A stretch of DNA of 64,000 bases from Burkholderiales bacterium (GCA_019749945.1 JAIEPF010000021.1:124001-188000); one strand, 5' to 3'. Counted from the stretch's first letter, positions 35,909-48,235 are shown. Notes: generated from the sequence alone by a model not told the origin. Numbers and translations are program-made.

Positions 35909-36060
35909 GACACAAAGTCCGACAAGTGCACTTCGTGGGCAGAGGTGGGGCTCACGCGAGCAGGGAGCAGGGCCCCGCGCATGGGGTATGCGCGGGATGC
36001 GACCGGCCGCGAGCATGGCCCGCCGCCGATTCGCGGCTGTTGCAGGAGACGATCCGGTAA
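35905..36060 (+). pseudogene. Duplicated murC start: 51-codon leader ORF with repeat insertion
   Basis: An ATG overlapping the murG stop opens a frame [12 protein letters not shown], identical to the first 12 residues of MurC. It continues RGGAHAS (MurC: IGGAGMS), then repeat sequence, and stops at TAA 36058-36060, overlapping the intact murC ATG (TAATG). Nucleotides 35905-35941 match 36060-36096 with two mismatches in 37. The first copy sits where murC should begin. The leader ORF would keep murG-murC translational coupling alive. It is the same architecture as at 3827-3960. Confidence 0.8.
35942..36059 (+). repeat. Dispersed ~118 bp repeat, copy 2, between duplicated and intact murC start
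   Basis: This copy is 118 bp, against 116 bp for copy 1 (3828-3943, opposite strand). Shared exact blocks are 35964-35978 (15 bp) and 35992-36005 (14 bp), plus the AGGTGGG-type left end. Between the blocks lies a perfect inverted repeat CCCGCGCAT/ATGCGCGGG (35974-35996, 5-base loop) that is shortened in copy 1. Its right end supplies AGGAGA, a ribosome site for the displaced murC start. Confidence 0.78.
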
Positions 36061-37472
36061 TGCGGCACAAAGTCCGACAAGTGCACTTCGTGGGCATCGG
36101 CGGCGCCGGCATGAGCGGCATCGCTGAAGTCCTGCTGAACCTGGGTTATGCGGTCAGCGGTTCCGATTTGAGCGAGAGCAATGCCACGCGGCGCCTCGCC
36201 GGGCTCGGCGCGCGGATCCACATCGGCCATGCCGCGGCACATGTCGCCACGGCCGATGTCGTGGTGATTTCCAGCGCGGTCAAGGCCGACAATCCGGAAG
36301 TGGTGGCGGCGCGCGCCCGGCATGTGCCGGTGGTGCCGAGGGCGCTGATGCTGGCGGAGCTGATGCGCCTGAAACAGGGCATTGCCGTTGCCGGCACGCA
36401 TGGCAAGACCACCACCACCAGTCTCGCCGCGAGCGTCCTGGCCGAGGGCGGACTGGATCCGACCTTTGTCATCGGCGGCCGGCTGGAAAGCGCCGGTGCG
36501 CATGCCCGGCTGGGCGCCGGTGAATTCATTGTCGCCGAAGCCGACGAATCTGATGCCTCGTTCCTGCATTTGCAGCCGGTGTTGTCGGTGGTCACCAATA
36601 TCGACGCCGACCACATGGAGACCTACGACCACTCGCTGGACAAATTGAAGCAGGCCTTTGTCGATTTTGTCGAACGCCTGCCGTTTTACGGTGTCGCGGT
36701 GCTGTGCAACGACGATGCCAATGTGCGCGCGATCATGCCCAGACTCACCAAAACCGTGGTGACCTACGGATTGAATGAAGGCGCGCAGCTGCGCGCGACC
36801 GCGGTAACGGCCGATGCCGGGCGCATGCGTTTCCGCGTATTGCGCAGCAACGGCCGGCGCCTGCCCGACCTTGACATCACGCTGAACCTGGCGGGCGTAC
36901 ATAACGTGCAGAACGCACTGGCGGCGATCGCCGTCGGCATGGAAGTCGGCGTGGCGGATGAAAAAATCGTCAAGGCGCTGGCCGAGTTCAAGGGCGTGGG
37001 CCGCCGCTTCCAGCGCCACGGCGCGATCCCGCTGCCCGGCGGCGGCGCCTTTGAGCTGATCGATGACTACGGGCATCACCCGGTGGAAATGGCGGCGACG
37101 ATCGCCGCGGTGCGCGGCGCGTTCCCCGGCCGGCGCCTGGTGCTGGCGTTCCAGCCGCATCGTTATACGCGGACCCGCGATTGTTTCGAGGATTTTGCCC
37201 GCGTGTTGTCCAGCGTTGACGGTTTGCTGCTGACGGAAGTGTATCCGGCGGGCGAGGCGCCGATTGTTGCCGCGGATGGCCGCGCGCTGGTGCGCGCAGT
37301 GCGTGTGCTGGGCAAGGTGGAGCCGGTGTTTGTCGAACAGGTGGCTGATCTGCCGGCGGCGATAACCGGCGCCGCACGCGACGGTGATGTGGTGCTGGCG
37401 ATGGGCGCCGGTTCGATCGGCACGGTCGCGGGCAGGCTGGCGAAGGAAAGGAAAGAAAGGGAAAGCGCGTGA
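36060..37472 (+). CDS. murC: UDP-MurNAc--L-alanine ligase
   Basis: The protein is 470 residues from the ATG at 36060 ([26 protein letters not shown]). The P-loop is [14 protein letters not shown], and the [13 protein letters not shown] motif is typical of MurC. It adds the first amino acid of the stem peptide. Much longer upstream frames exist only because the inserted repeat is open. AGGAGA 12 bp upstream and the family start support this ATG. The native overlap with murG has been lost through the insertion upstream. Confidence 0.96.
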   Translation: MRHKVRQVHFVGIGGAGMSGIAEVLLNLGYAVSGSDLSESNATRRLAGLGARIHIGHAAAHVATADVVVISSAVKADNPEVVAARARHVPVVPRALMLAELMRLKQGIAVAGTHGKTTTTSLAASVLAEGGLDPTFVIGGRLESAGAHARLGAGEFIVAEADESDASFLHLQPVLSVVTNIDADHMETYDHSLDKLKQAFVDFVERLPFYGVAVLCNDDANVRAIMPRLTKTVVTYGLNEGAQLRATAVTADAGRMRFRVLRSNGRRLPDLDITLNLAGVHNVQNALAAIAVGMEVGVADEKIVKALAEFKGVGRRFQRHGAIPLPGGGAFELIDDYGHHPVEMAATIAAVRGAFPGRRLVLAFQPHRYTRTRDCFEDFARVLSSVDGLLLTEVYPAGEAPIVAADGRALVRAVRVLGKVEPVFVEQVADLPAAITGAARDGDVVLAMGAGSIGTVAGRLAKERKERESA

Positions 37473-38479
37473 GCCGTAATGCCGGGCTTGGGCGAAACAT
37501 TGACATGAACATGAGCGAGCAGGAACAGATACGGAAGCAGGGGCTGCGCGGCACATTGTGTCGCGATGAGCCCATGGCACGCCATGTCAGCTGGCGGGCG
37601 GGGGGCCGTGCGCGGCGTGCTTACGCACCGGCAGATCTCAATGACATGGCGGTGTTCCTGCGCGGTTTGCCCGACGGCGAACCGGTTTGCATGGTGGGAC
37701 TGGGCAGCAACCTGCTGGTGCGCGACGGCGGTTTCGACGGCACGGTGATTTTCACGCACTGGGCGCTGCGCGATGTGCGTGTGGTGCTGAATGCGCCGAT
37801 GGGCGGTGAAATCACGGCGCAGGCCGGCGTGGCGAGTCCCAAGGTGGCGCGCATCGCGGCATTGAACAATCTTGCCGGCGCGGAATTCCTCGCCGGCATT
37901 CCGGGCACCGTCGGTGGTGCGGTGGCGATGAACGCCGGTTGCTACGGTGGTGAAACCTGGGACATTGTGGCCCAGGTTGAAACCATGGACCGCGCCGGTG
38001 TGCTGCGCGTGCGCACCCCCGGCCATTACACCGTCGCTTATCGCAGCGTCGAGCGCCGTTGCCGGCAGTTGTCGAACATGCCGGGCAGCACCCTGCGCAA
38101 ACACGGTGATGCCGAGGAATGGTTTGTGTCCGCGACTTTCCGCCTGCCGCGCGGCGACGGCAATGAAGCGCGGGCAAAAATCAAAACCCTGCTGTCGCAG
38201 CGCATTGCCGCCCAGCCGCTGGGCATGCCCAATGCCGGGTCGGTATTCCGCAATCCGCCAAATGACCATGCGGCGCGCCTGATCGAAGCCTGCGGACTGA
38301 AGGGCCGGATGATCGGCGGCGCGGCGATTTCGGAGAAACATTCAAATTTCATTGTCAATGCCGGCGGTGCCAGTGCCGCGGACATCGAAGCCTTGATCGA
38401 ACTCGCGCAGCACACGGTGCAGCAACGTTTTGGCGTCGCGCTGGAGCGCGAGGTACGGGTGATCGGGGAATGGCCATGA
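37469..38479 (+). CDS. murB: UDP-N-acetylenolpyruvoylglucosamine reductase
   Basis: The protein is 336 residues from a GTG that overlaps the murC stop (GTGA) behind a purine-rich AAAGGGAAAG. ATGs at 37505 and 37511 are alternative starts nearer the conserved [23 protein letters not shown]-binding motifs [12 protein letters not shown] and [21 protein letters not shown] and the C-terminal NAGSVFRNP (catalytic Ser) are present. It is a type I MurB by length. It makes UDP-MurNAc. It overlaps ddlB by 4 bp. Confidence 0.94.
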   Translation: MSRNAGLGRNIDMNMSEQEQIRKQGLRGTLCRDEPMARHVSWRAGGRARRAYAPADLNDMAVFLRGLPDGEPVCMVGLGSNLLVRDGGFDGTVIFTHWALRDVRVVLNAPMGGEITAQAGVASPKVARIAALNNLAGAEFLAGIPGTVGGAVAMNAGCYGGETWDIVAQVETMDRAGVLRVRTPGHYTVAYRSVERRCRQLSNMPGSTLRKHGDAEEWFVSATFRLPRGDGNEARAKIKTLLSQRIAAQPLGMPNAGSVFRNPPNDHAARLIEACGLKGRMIGGAAISEKHSNFIVNAGGASAADIEALIELAQHTVQQRFGVALEREVRVIGEWP

Positions 38480-39387
38480 GCGGCTTCGGAAAAATCGCGG
38501 TGCTGATGGGCGGCCTGAGCGCGGAGCGTGAAATATCGCTGATGAGCGGCGGCAATGTGCTGGAGGCCCTGCGCAAATCGGGTATGGATGCCCATGCCTT
38601 TGATCCGGCGCAACGGGAAATCTTCGAGTTGAAGCGCGATGGTTTTGCGCGGGTGTTTATCGCGCTGCACGGCCGTTACGGCGAAGACGGCACGGTGCAG
38701 GGCGCGCTGGAGCTGATGCGCATCCCGTACACCGGCAGCGGCGTGATGGCCTCGGCGCTGGCCATGGACAAGGTGCGCACAAAAATGGTGTGGACCGCGG
38801 CGGGTATCCCGACGCCGCGTTTCGAAGTGATCGACGCCAAAAGCGACTGGGCCAGCGTCGCCGGCCGCCTCGGTCTGCCGCTGATCGTCAAGCCGGTGCG
38901 TGAAGGTTCGACCATCGGCTTGACCAAGGTGCTGCGGGCGGCGGATCTGCCGCAGGCTTACGCCGCGGCGGCGAAACATGATCCTCTGGTGATGGCGGAG
39001 GAGTTCGTCGGCGGCGAAGAGCTTACGGCCGGTTTCCTCGGTGAAACCGCCCTGCCGCTGATCCGCATCGAAGCCCCGCAGGGCAATTACGATTACCAGA
39101 ACAAGTACTTCAGTGACGAGACCAAATACCACTGTCCCTGTGGCCTGCCCGACGCCGAGGAGCAGCGCATTCGCGGGCTGGTGATGAAGAGTGCGCGCGC
39201 GCTGGGTTGTGCCGGCTGGGGCCGCGCCGACCTGATCCGCCGCGCCGATGGCAGCGTGCAGTTGCTCGAAATGAATACTTCGCCGGGCATGACCGGACAC
39301 AGCCTGGTGCCGATGGCGGCGCGGCAGGCCGGCTTGTCGTTCAACGATCTGGTGCTGCGCATACTGGAGCTGGCCCATGTGGGATAA
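38476..39387 (+). CDS. ddlB: D-alanine--D-alanine ligase
   Basis: This 303-residue ATP-grasp enzyme begins at the ATG at 38476 (ATGA overlap, GGGGA site). An ATG at 38470 is an alternative. Motifs are [44 protein letters not shown] and the C-terminal [15 protein letters not shown] metal site. It supplies D-Ala-D-Ala to MurF. It overlaps ftsQ by 11 bp. Confidence 0.96.
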   Translation: MSGFGKIAVLMGGLSAEREISLMSGGNVLEALRKSGMDAHAFDPAQREIFELKRDGFARVFIALHGRYGEDGTVQGALELMRIPYTGSGVMASALAMDKVRTKMVWTAAGIPTPRFEVIDAKSDWASVAGRLGLPLIVKPVREGSTIGLTKVLRAADLPQAYAAAAKHDPLVMAEEFVGGEELTAGFLGETALPLIRIEAPQGNYDYQNKYFSDETKYHCPCGLPDAEEQRIRGLVMKSARALGCAGWGRADLIRRADGSVQLLEMNTSPGMTGHSLVPMAARQAGLSFNDLVLRILELAHVG

Positions 39388-40111
39388 GCCCGCAGCCCTG
39401 AACACCATCGCCGACCTGCTGTTTGTCGCGGCATTGCTCGGCCTGCTCTATGCCGGCGTGGCCTACGCGGTGCGCCTGCCGGTGTTTTCGATTCAAGCGG
39501 TGCGCGTGGTGACGCCGCTGGCGCATGTCACCCGGGAACAGATCGAAGAGATTGTCCGGCGCGAGGTGCGCGGCACGCTGTTTACGCTGCAACTGGGGCC
39601 GGCCCGCGCGGCTTTCGAGAAACTGCCATGGGTGCGCAGCGCCGATGTGCGCCGGCAATGGCCGGGCGGGCTGGAGGTTGCGTTGACCGAACACCTGCCC
39701 CTGGCGCGCTGGGGCAAAACCGCCCTGGTCAATGTTCATGGCGAGGTTTTTGAGGCGGCGTTTGACGGGGCGCTGCCGGTATTCAACGGTCCCGCCGGTT
39801 CGGCCAAGGAAATGGCCATCCAATATGACCATTTCCGGCGCAGCCTCGCGGCGATCGAAAAAACGCCGGGCGAGATCAACGTGTCGCCGCGACGCGCCTG
39901 GCAGATCCGGCTCGACGACGGCATGACGCTGGATCTTGGGCGCGAGCAGGTCGAAGAACGGCTGCGGCGTTTTGTCGCCGCCTATCCGCGGACGATTGCG
40001 CGCATGAGCAGCCCCGTTGACCGTGTTGATCTGCGGTATGCCAATGGATTTGCCGCGCGGGTGCCGGGCCTGCCGCCTGCAACGGAACCCCGGCAAAAGC
40101 GCGGAGCTTAG
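39377..40111 (+). CDS. ftsQ: Cell division protein FtsQ
   Basis: This 244-residue bitopic protein has a short cytoplasmic N-terminus, a transmembrane segment at about 12-33, a POTRA domain ([23 protein letters not shown]) and a beta domain with [30 protein letters not shown]. It bridges FtsA/FtsK recruitment to FtsBL. Position between ddlB and ftsA is canonical. Confidence 0.94.
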   Translation: MWDKPAALNTIADLLFVAALLGLLYAGVAYAVRLPVFSIQAVRVVTPLAHVTREQIEEIVRREVRGTLFTLQLGPARAAFEKLPWVRSADVRRQWPGGLEVALTEHLPLARWGKTALVNVHGEVFEAAFDGALPVFNGPAGSAKEMAIQYDHFRRSLAAIEKTPGEINVSPRRAWQIRLDDGMTLDLGREQVEERLRRFVAAYPRTIARMSSPVDRVDLRYANGFAARVPGLPPATEPRQKRGA

Positions 40112-40114
40112 GAA

Positions 40115-41365
40115 ATGACAGGGACCATGAACAAAACCAGGGAAAACAAGAAATTGGTGGTGGGCCTCGATATCGGCACGTCAAAGATCGTTGCCATCGT
40201 TGCCGAACTCAAACCCGAAGGCGGTTTCGAGATCATCGGCATGGGCAGCCATCCCTCGCGCGGCCTGAAAAAAGGCGTGGTGGTCAACATCGAAACCACG
40301 GTCAACGCCATCCAGCGCGCGCTGGAGGAGGCGGAACTGATGGCCGACTGCAAGATCCGCGAGGTCTACACCGGCATTGCGGGCAACCACATCAAGAGTT
40401 TCAACTCGCAGGGCATGGTCGCGATCAAGGACAAGGAAGTCGCGCAGATGGACATCGACCGGGTGATCGAAACCGCCAAGGCGGTGCAGATCCCCAATGA
40501 TCAGCAGATCCTGCATGTGCTCAACCAGGAATTCATCATCGACGGCCAGGAAGACGTGCGCGAGCCGCTGGGCATGTCGGGGGTGCGGCTCGAGGTCAAG
40601 GTGCATATCGTCACCGGCGCGGTATCGGCGGCGCAGAACATCATCAAGTGCGTACGCCGCTGCGGTCTCGAGGTCAACGATCTGGTGCTGCAGCCGCTGG
40701 CCTCATCCGTCGCGGTGTTGTCGGACGACGAAAAGGATCTGGGCGTGTGTCTGATCGACATCGGTGGCGGCACCACCGACATGGCGGTGTTCACCCACGG
40801 CGCGATCCGCCATACCGCGGTGATCCCGATCGCCGGCGACCAGATCACCAACGATATCGCGATGGCGCTGCGTACGCCGACCAAGGACGCCGAGGACATC
40901 AAACAGCGTTTCGGCTGCGCGCTGTCGCAGCTGGCCGATCCGCAGGAGATGGTCGATGTGCCGGGGGTCGGCGACCGCAGCTCGCGCCAGCTCTCATGCA
41001 AGACGCTGGCCGAGGTCATCGAGCCGCGGGTCGAGGAGCTGTATTCGCTGGTGCAGGCGGAGCTGCGGCGCAGCGGTTACGAGGAACTGCTGTCCTCGGG
41101 CGTGGTGTTGACCGGGGGCTCCAGCGCGATGCGCGGCATGGTCGAGCTGGGGGAGGAGATTTTCCACATGCCGGTGCGCATCGGCCTGCCGCAGTACGCG
41201 GGCGGGCTGGCCGAGGTGGTGCGCAGCACACGTTACGCGACTGGGGTCGGCCTGCTGATCGCGGGCGCCGACGAGCATCGCCAGCGCGATGCCGCGCGCA
41301 TGAATATCAACAGCCTCCAGCAGGTGCTGGAGCGGATGAAACACTGGTTTACGGGGAATTTCTGA
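40115..41365 (+). CDS. ftsA: Cell division protein FtsA
   Basis: This 416-residue actin-like ATPase starts at the ATG at 40115, 3 bp after ftsQ. An ATG at 40127 is also possible. Phosphate motifs are VGLDIGTSKIVAIVAE and LIDIGGGTTDMAVF, and VVLTGGSSAMRG is the adenosine motif. The C-terminus ends LERMKHWFTGNF, an amphipathic membrane-targeting helix. It tethers FtsZ to the membrane. Confidence 0.97.
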   Translation: MTGTMNKTRENKKLVVGLDIGTSKIVAIVAELKPEGGFEIIGMGSHPSRGLKKGVVVNIETTVNAIQRALEEAELMADCKIREVYTGIAGNHIKSFNSQGMVAIKDKEVAQMDIDRVIETAKAVQIPNDQQILHVLNQEFIIDGQEDVREPLGMSGVRLEVKVHIVTGAVSAAQNIIKCVRRCGLEVNDLVLQPLASSVAVLSDDEKDLGVCLIDIGGGTTDMAVFTHGAIRHTAVIPIAGDQITNDIAMALRTPTKDAEDIKQRFGCALSQLADPQEMVDVPGVGDRSSRQLSCKTLAEVIEPRVEELYSLVQAELRRSGYEELLSSGVVLTGGSSAMRGMVELGEEIFHMPVRIGLPQYAGGLAEVVRSTRYATGVGLLIAGADEHRQRDAARMNINSLQQVLERMKHWFTGNF

Positions 41366-41471
41366 TTTTGCTGATTGCGGCGGCGGTAAAGGATTTGTTC
41401 GACGGTTTTTACGGGATGGCGGGATTTTTCAACTTCAACGTTGCTTTGTTTGCGGAAAAAAGGAGATACAC

Positions 41472-42632
41472 ATGATTGAACTGATTGATGCACAGGCGCA
41501 GGAAGCGGTAATCAAGGTGATCGGGGTCGGCGGTTGCGGCGGCAATGCAGTGGACCACATGATCGTTCAGGGCGTGCAGGGCGTGGAGTTTATCTGCGCC
41601 AACACGGACGCCCAGGCGCTCAAGCGCAATCAGGCCAAAACCCAGCTGCAACTGGGCAGCGAAATTACCAAGGGCCTGGGTGCGGGCGCCAATCCGGAAA
41701 TCGGGCGGCAGGCCGCACTTGAAGACCGCGAACGCATCGCCGAGATGATTTCCGGCGCGGACATGCTGTTCCTGACCGCGGGCATGGGCGGCGGCACCGG
41801 CACCGGGGCTGCACCGGTGGTGGCCGAAGTCGCCAAGGAACTGGGGATTTTGACGGTGGCCGTGGTCACCAAGCCCTTCGCCTTCGAAGGCAAGCGGCAG
41901 CGCCTGGCGCAGGAGGGCCTCGACGCGCTGGCCCAGCATGTCGACTCGCTGATCGTGATCCCCAACGACAAGCTGATGCAGGTGCTCGGCAATTCGGTGA
42001 CGCTGGATGAGGCCTTCCGTGCGGCCAACGACGTCCTGCACGGCGCGGTGGCCGGCATCGCCGAAATCATCAGCTGCCCGGGCATGATCAACGTCGACTT
42101 TGCCGACGTGCGCACGGTGATGGGGGAAATGGGCATGGCGATGATGGGTTCGGCAAAAGCGGCCGGCATCGGCCGGGCGCGCGAAGCCGCCGAACAGGCG
42201 GTGGCCTGCCCGCTGCTCGAAGACATCAACATTTCCGACGCCCGCGGCGTGCTGGTCAACATCTCGGCCAGCAAGGCGACGTTCCAGCTGCAGGAAATGT
42301 ATGACGTGATGGAAACCATCAAGGCCTTTGCCGCGGAATCGGCGACCGTCATCGTCGGCACCGTCTACGACGAAAGTCTCGAGGATGCCCTGCGCGTGAC
42401 CATCGTCGCGACGGGTCTCGGCAAACCGCTGGCACGGCAGAACGCCAAACCGATGATCGTGGTGGCGCAAAAGACCGGCACCGACAATATGGGCATGGAA
42501 GTCGACTACAACGCGCTCGAGCAGCCGGCCGTGATCCGCCGCCGCAATCGTGATGCGACGGTGGAAGCCATGCGCCAGTCCGGGGTCGAGATGCTCGATA
42601 TTCCGGCATTTTTGCGCAAGCAGGCCGACTGA
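41472..42632 (+). CDS. ftsZ: Cell division protein FtsZ
   Basis: This 386-residue tubulin homologue has the GTP-binding signature GGGTGTGAAPVVAEVA, the N-terminal VIGVGGCGGNAVDHM and the C-terminal peptide DIPAFLRKQAD, which binds FtsA and ZipA. A strong AAAGGAG ribosome site is 8 bp upstream. The 106 bp gap to ftsA shows no clear promoter to me, though ftsZ often has its own. Confidence 0.98.
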   Translation: MIELIDAQAQEAVIKVIGVGGCGGNAVDHMIVQGVQGVEFICANTDAQALKRNQAKTQLQLGSEITKGLGAGANPEIGRQAALEDRERIAEMISGADMLFLTAGMGGGTGTGAAPVVAEVAKELGILTVAVVTKPFAFEGKRQRLAQEGLDALAQHVDSLIVIPNDKLMQVLGNSVTLDEAFRAANDVLHGAVAGIAEIISCPGMINVDFADVRTVMGEMGMAMMGSAKAAGIGRAREAAEQAVACPLLEDINISDARGVLVNISASKATFQLQEMYDVMETIKAFAAESATVIVGTVYDESLEDALRVTIVATGLGKPLARQNAKPMIVVAQKTGTDNMGMEVDYNALEQPAVIRRRNRDATVEAMRQSGVEMLDIPAFLRKQAD

Positions 42633-42671
42633 AGATGTAGAGCGGGAGTGGGCGGGGAACGGCGGGGTTTT

Positions 42672-42698
42672 GCGCCGGTCTGAGTGACGGGCCGGCGC
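42672..42698 (+). terminator. Hairpin between ftsZ and lpxC
   Basis: The stem GCGCCGG/CCGGCGC with a 13-base loop lies 40 bp after ftsZ. There is no T-run, so it may attenuate or stabilise the transcript rather than terminate it. The rest of the 164 bp gap shows no clear promoter. Confidence 0.35.
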
Positions 42699-42796
42699 CT
42701 GTGCTGCGGTGCGGCAACATGATAAACTTCGCACATGCCCCGGATTAGGGCGCACCATGGCAGCAGCGATAACAAGTTCAAACAATTCATTAAAAC

Positions 42797-43708
42797 GTGA
42801 TCAAGCAGCGCACACTAAAAAACGTGATTCGCGCCACCGGCGTGGGTCTGCACACGGGCGAGAAGGTTCATCTGACCCTGCGCCCGGCGCAGCCGAATAC
42901 CGGTATCGTGTTCCGACGCATCGATCTCGACCCGCCGGTCGAAATCAGGGCGGATCCGTACGCGGTGCACGACACGCGGCTGTCGTCCTGCCTGGAAAAA
43001 GACGGCGTGCGTGTTTCCACCGTGGAACACCTGATGTCGGCGCTGGCCGGACTGGGTGTCGATAATGTGTGGGTGGATGTCACGGCACCGGAAGTGCCGA
43101 TCATGGACGGCAGCGCCGGGCCCTTCGTGTTCCTGCTGCAGTCGGCGGGGATCGAGGAGCAGCTGGCGCCGAAGAAATTCATCCGCATTCTGCAGCCGGT
43201 CGAGGTTCGCGACGGCGACAAGTGGGTGAGGTTTGATCCGTACAACGGTTTCCGGCTGGAACTGGCCATAGATTATGCGCATCCGGTGTTTGAACCCGGT
43301 GCGCAGTCGGTGGTCGTGGATTTCGCCACCACGTCCTATGTCAAGGAAGTGGCGCGGGCACGCACCTTCGGTTTCATGCAGGATGTCGAAAGCATGCGCT
43401 CACAGGGGCTGGCGCTGGGCGGCAGCCTCGACAACGCCATCGTCATGGACGAGTACCGTGTGCTCAACAACGACGGGCTGCGTTACGACAATGAATTCGT
43501 CAAACACAAGGTGCTGGACGCGATCGGTGACTTGTACCTGCTCGGACACCCGTTGATTGGTGCGTTCAGCGGCCACAAGTCCGGCCATGCCATGAACAAC
43601 CGCCTGTTGCGCCACCTGCTGGAGCAAACCCAGGCCTGGGAGTACGCCAGTTTCGACCGCACCGAGGACGCACCGCCCTTCCTCGCCTGGCAGCCGCAGG
43701 TCGCCTGA
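42797..43708 (+). CDS. lpxC: UDP-3-O-acyl-N-acetylglucosamine deacetylase
   Basis: This 303-residue zinc deacetylase catalyses the first committed step of lipid A synthesis. Zinc ligands appear in [10 protein letters not shown] (His), [13 protein letters not shown] (His, Asp), and the catalytic region is [10 protein letters not shown]. It starts at a GTG ([21 protein letters not shown]). No Shine-Dalgarno is visible before it (the upstream bases are AT-rich), which is unusual for such an important gene. Control by FtsH proteolysis in relatives acts through the C-terminus. Confidence 0.96.
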   Translation: MIKQRTLKNVIRATGVGLHTGEKVHLTLRPAQPNTGIVFRRIDLDPPVEIRADPYAVHDTRLSSCLEKDGVRVSTVEHLMSALAGLGVDNVWVDVTAPEVPIMDGSAGPFVFLLQSAGIEEQLAPKKFIRILQPVEVRDGDKWVRFDPYNGFRLELAIDYAHPVFEPGAQSVVVDFATTSYVKEVARARTFGFMQDVESMRSQGLALGGSLDNAIVMDEYRVLNNDGLRYDNEFVKHKVLDAIGDLYLLGHPLIGAFSGHKSGHAMNNRLLRHLLEQTQAWEYASFDRTEDAPPFLAWQPQVA

Positions 43709-43751
43709 TTCCGGGCCAGCCCGTGCGGCCCGCTATTTTCCGCTGTTTGCC

Positions 43752-43937
43752 GTGCTGATCCTCCGCCTGATCGGCATTTTTGCGTTGATTGCGATCGGTG
43801 TATCGCTGGCCTTGTATGCATTCAGGCGAGAGCAGCGCTACCTGCGCTTTGCCTGGCGGATATTCCTCGGCACCCTGGTGTTTGTTGCGCTGCTGATGGT
43901 GTTTTACATCGCCGAGCGTCTATTGATGGTGGTTTGA
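43752..43937 (+). CDS. Small two-helix membrane protein
   Basis: This 61-residue ORF begins at a GTG. It has two hydrophobic segments (about 2-24 and 38-60) separated by a basic loop, AFRREQRYLRFAWRIF, predicting a helical hairpin in the inner membrane with the loop in the cytoplasm. I recall similar short ORFs after lpxC in betaproteobacteria but can give no function. The gene is convergent with the DUF721 gene 23 bp away. Confidence 0.65.
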   Translation: MLILRLIGIFALIAIGVSLALYAFRREQRYLRFAWRIFLGTLVFVALLMVFYIAERLLMVV

Positions 43938-43960
43938 CGGCCGGCCAGGGAGTCTGGAAC

Positions 43961-44401
43961 TCAGCGTTCACTGCGTCGCCGCGCCACTAATCGAGCCAGT
44001 GCCGAAGCCAGGGCGGGATCCTTGACCTGTTTCGAGAGCTTTTCAAATTTATCAATAGAATCAATAGGTAACGGCGTTTTTTCGACCCGGCTCCGGGGCG
44101 TCGGAACGGTCCTTTCAACTTGAACTTGGACCCGGATTCCAGTAACCTCACCCCCCTGTTTTTGCATATTCTTGAGCAGCCGCGGTGCCTGTTGACGCAG
44201 TTTGGCCGCGACTGCTCCGTTGTCTGCCGCTATGACCAGCATGCCGTTCCGGTTATTGACCACACGGCTTGCCCGGACCATGTCAGGGGGCGCGCAGACC
44301 GCATAAAGCCGTTGCAGTGCTGCGATGCACTGCGTTGCCTGGGTGAGTGCCGTCAAACCTGCGTTATCGATGATCAGGGCGCTGAGTTTGCGGGTGGGCA
44401 T
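43961..44401 (-). CDS. DUF721 family protein (DciA-like)
   Basis: The protein is 146 residues. The N-terminal DUF721 domain (LQRLYAVCAPPDMVRASRVVNNRNGMLVIAADNGAVAAKLRQQAPRLL) resembles DciA, the ancestral loader of replicative helicase DnaB, which replaces DnaC in most bacteria. The C-terminal 55 residues are variable and include an AT-rich coded segment PIDSIDKFEKL at 44047-44068. The gene diverges from the M23 peptidase across 20 bp. The DciA assignment is by fold and position only. Confidence 0.78.
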   Translation of the reverse strand: MPTRKLSALIIDNAGLTALTQATQCIAALQRLYAVCAPPDMVRASRVVNNRNGMLVIAADNGAVAAKLRQQAPRLLKNMQKQGGEVTGIRVQVQVERTVPTPRSRVEKTPLPIDSIDKFEKLSKQVKDPALASALARLVARRRSER

Positions 44402-44421
44402 GGCGGTAAGGGAGAGTGGCC

Positions 44422-45339
44422 GTGAATATTATTCTGGTTTCGGAAAAACTGCCAAAAGCGCGAACCATCACGCTGGGATGGTTGCATCTCGCGGGTGCGG
44501 CTGCAGTGATGGCTTTTCTGGTGCTGGCGCTGGCCGGTGCGCTCAATTACGGCATTCTGCGTTTTGCCGCGGAACTGAACATTCCCTATGTCAAAGACAT
44601 GCTGGTTTCCATCCACCAGCGGCAGCAGGAAAAAAACCAGTCCTACCTGCAGGATAACCTGAATGCGATGGCTGTCCGGCTGGGGCAGATGCAGGCGCAG
44701 TTATTGCGCCTGGATACCCTGGGTGAACGCCTCGCCAAGCTGGCCGGTTTCAAACCGCAGGATCTGATGTTCAATGAGGCGCCGGGTCGCGGCGGCGCGA
44801 TCTCGTCGGTACCCAGCCAGAATCTATCCCTCGGCGATTTTTCCCGCCAGGTTGATTTGCTGACGCGGCAGCTCGAAGACCGTGGTGACAAGCTGGGGCT
44901 GCTGGAGTCGATGTTCACGCTGGAAAGCGCCAGGAAAAAGCTGACGCCCACCAAGCTTCCGGTCGAGGGTGGATGGTATTCATCGAACTTCGGCTGGCGC
45001 ATCGATCCGTTCACCGGACAGCGCGCATTTCACGAGGGCATAGATTTCATGGCTGAGGAAGGCACGCCGATTTATGCCGCCGCCGCAGGCGTCGTGGTCT
45101 ACTCAGAATTTCACCCCCAATATGGTAATATGATCGAGATCGATCACGGCAATGATCTGATCTCCCGGTACGCCCATGCATCGAAGCGTCTGGTGAAAGT
45201 CGGCGACGTGGTGCTGCGTGGTTCGCGCATCGCCGACGTGGGCAGAACCGGCCGCGCGACGGGCTCCCATCTGCATTTTGAAGTGCGCCAGCGCGGTGCG
45301 GCGAAGAACCCCGCGCAGTTTCTGCAATTGCCCGGCTGA
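44422..45339 (+). CDS. M23 family metallopeptidase, membrane-anchored
   Basis: The protein is 305 residues from the GTG at 44422 (AAGGGAGA upstream). A GTG at 44416 is an alternative. One transmembrane helix is at about 20-42, followed by a coiled-coil region (about 60-110 and 145-175) and a C-terminal LytM/M23 domain with zinc motifs HEGIDF (His-x3-Asp) and HLHFEVR. An active enzyme cleaving peptidoglycan cross-bridges is predicted because both metal motifs are intact. A terminator follows before secA. Confidence 0.92.
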   Translation: MNIILVSEKLPKARTITLGWLHLAGAAAVMAFLVLALAGALNYGILRFAAELNIPYVKDMLVSIHQRQQEKNQSYLQDNLNAMAVRLGQMQAQLLRLDTLGERLAKLAGFKPQDLMFNEAPGRGGAISSVPSQNLSLGDFSRQVDLLTRQLEDRGDKLGLLESMFTLESARKKLTPTKLPVEGGWYSSNFGWRIDPFTGQRAFHEGIDFMAEEGTPIYAAAAGVVVYSEFHPQYGNMIEIDHGNDLISRYAHASKRLVKVGDVVLRGSRIADVGRTGRATGSHLHFEVRQRGAAKNPAQFLQLPG

Positions 45340-45380
45340 TCGGCCGTATTTAGCGGGCTGTACTGAGCGCGAGAATTGCA

Positions 45381-45410
45381 GGGGTGGGATTATCCCACCC
45401 CTTTTTTATT
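45381..45410 (+). terminator. Intrinsic terminator between M23 peptidase and secA
   Basis: The stem GGGGTGGG/CCCACCCC (45381-45388 with 45394-45401) is followed by TTTTTTATT. This is a textbook Rho-independent terminator that ends only 10 bp before secA, so secA would need a promoter that overlaps it or depends on read-through. Confidence 0.9.
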
Positions 45411-45420
45411 CAGGATGTTC

Positions 45421-48231
<2,811 letters not shown>

Positions 48232-48235
48232 TGCC

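Noticed and set aside
35832..36059. N-terminal extension giving a 546-residue MurC
   Set aside because: It overlaps the end of murG and reads through the inserted repeat. The conserved MurC start, with AGGAGA upstream, is at 36060.
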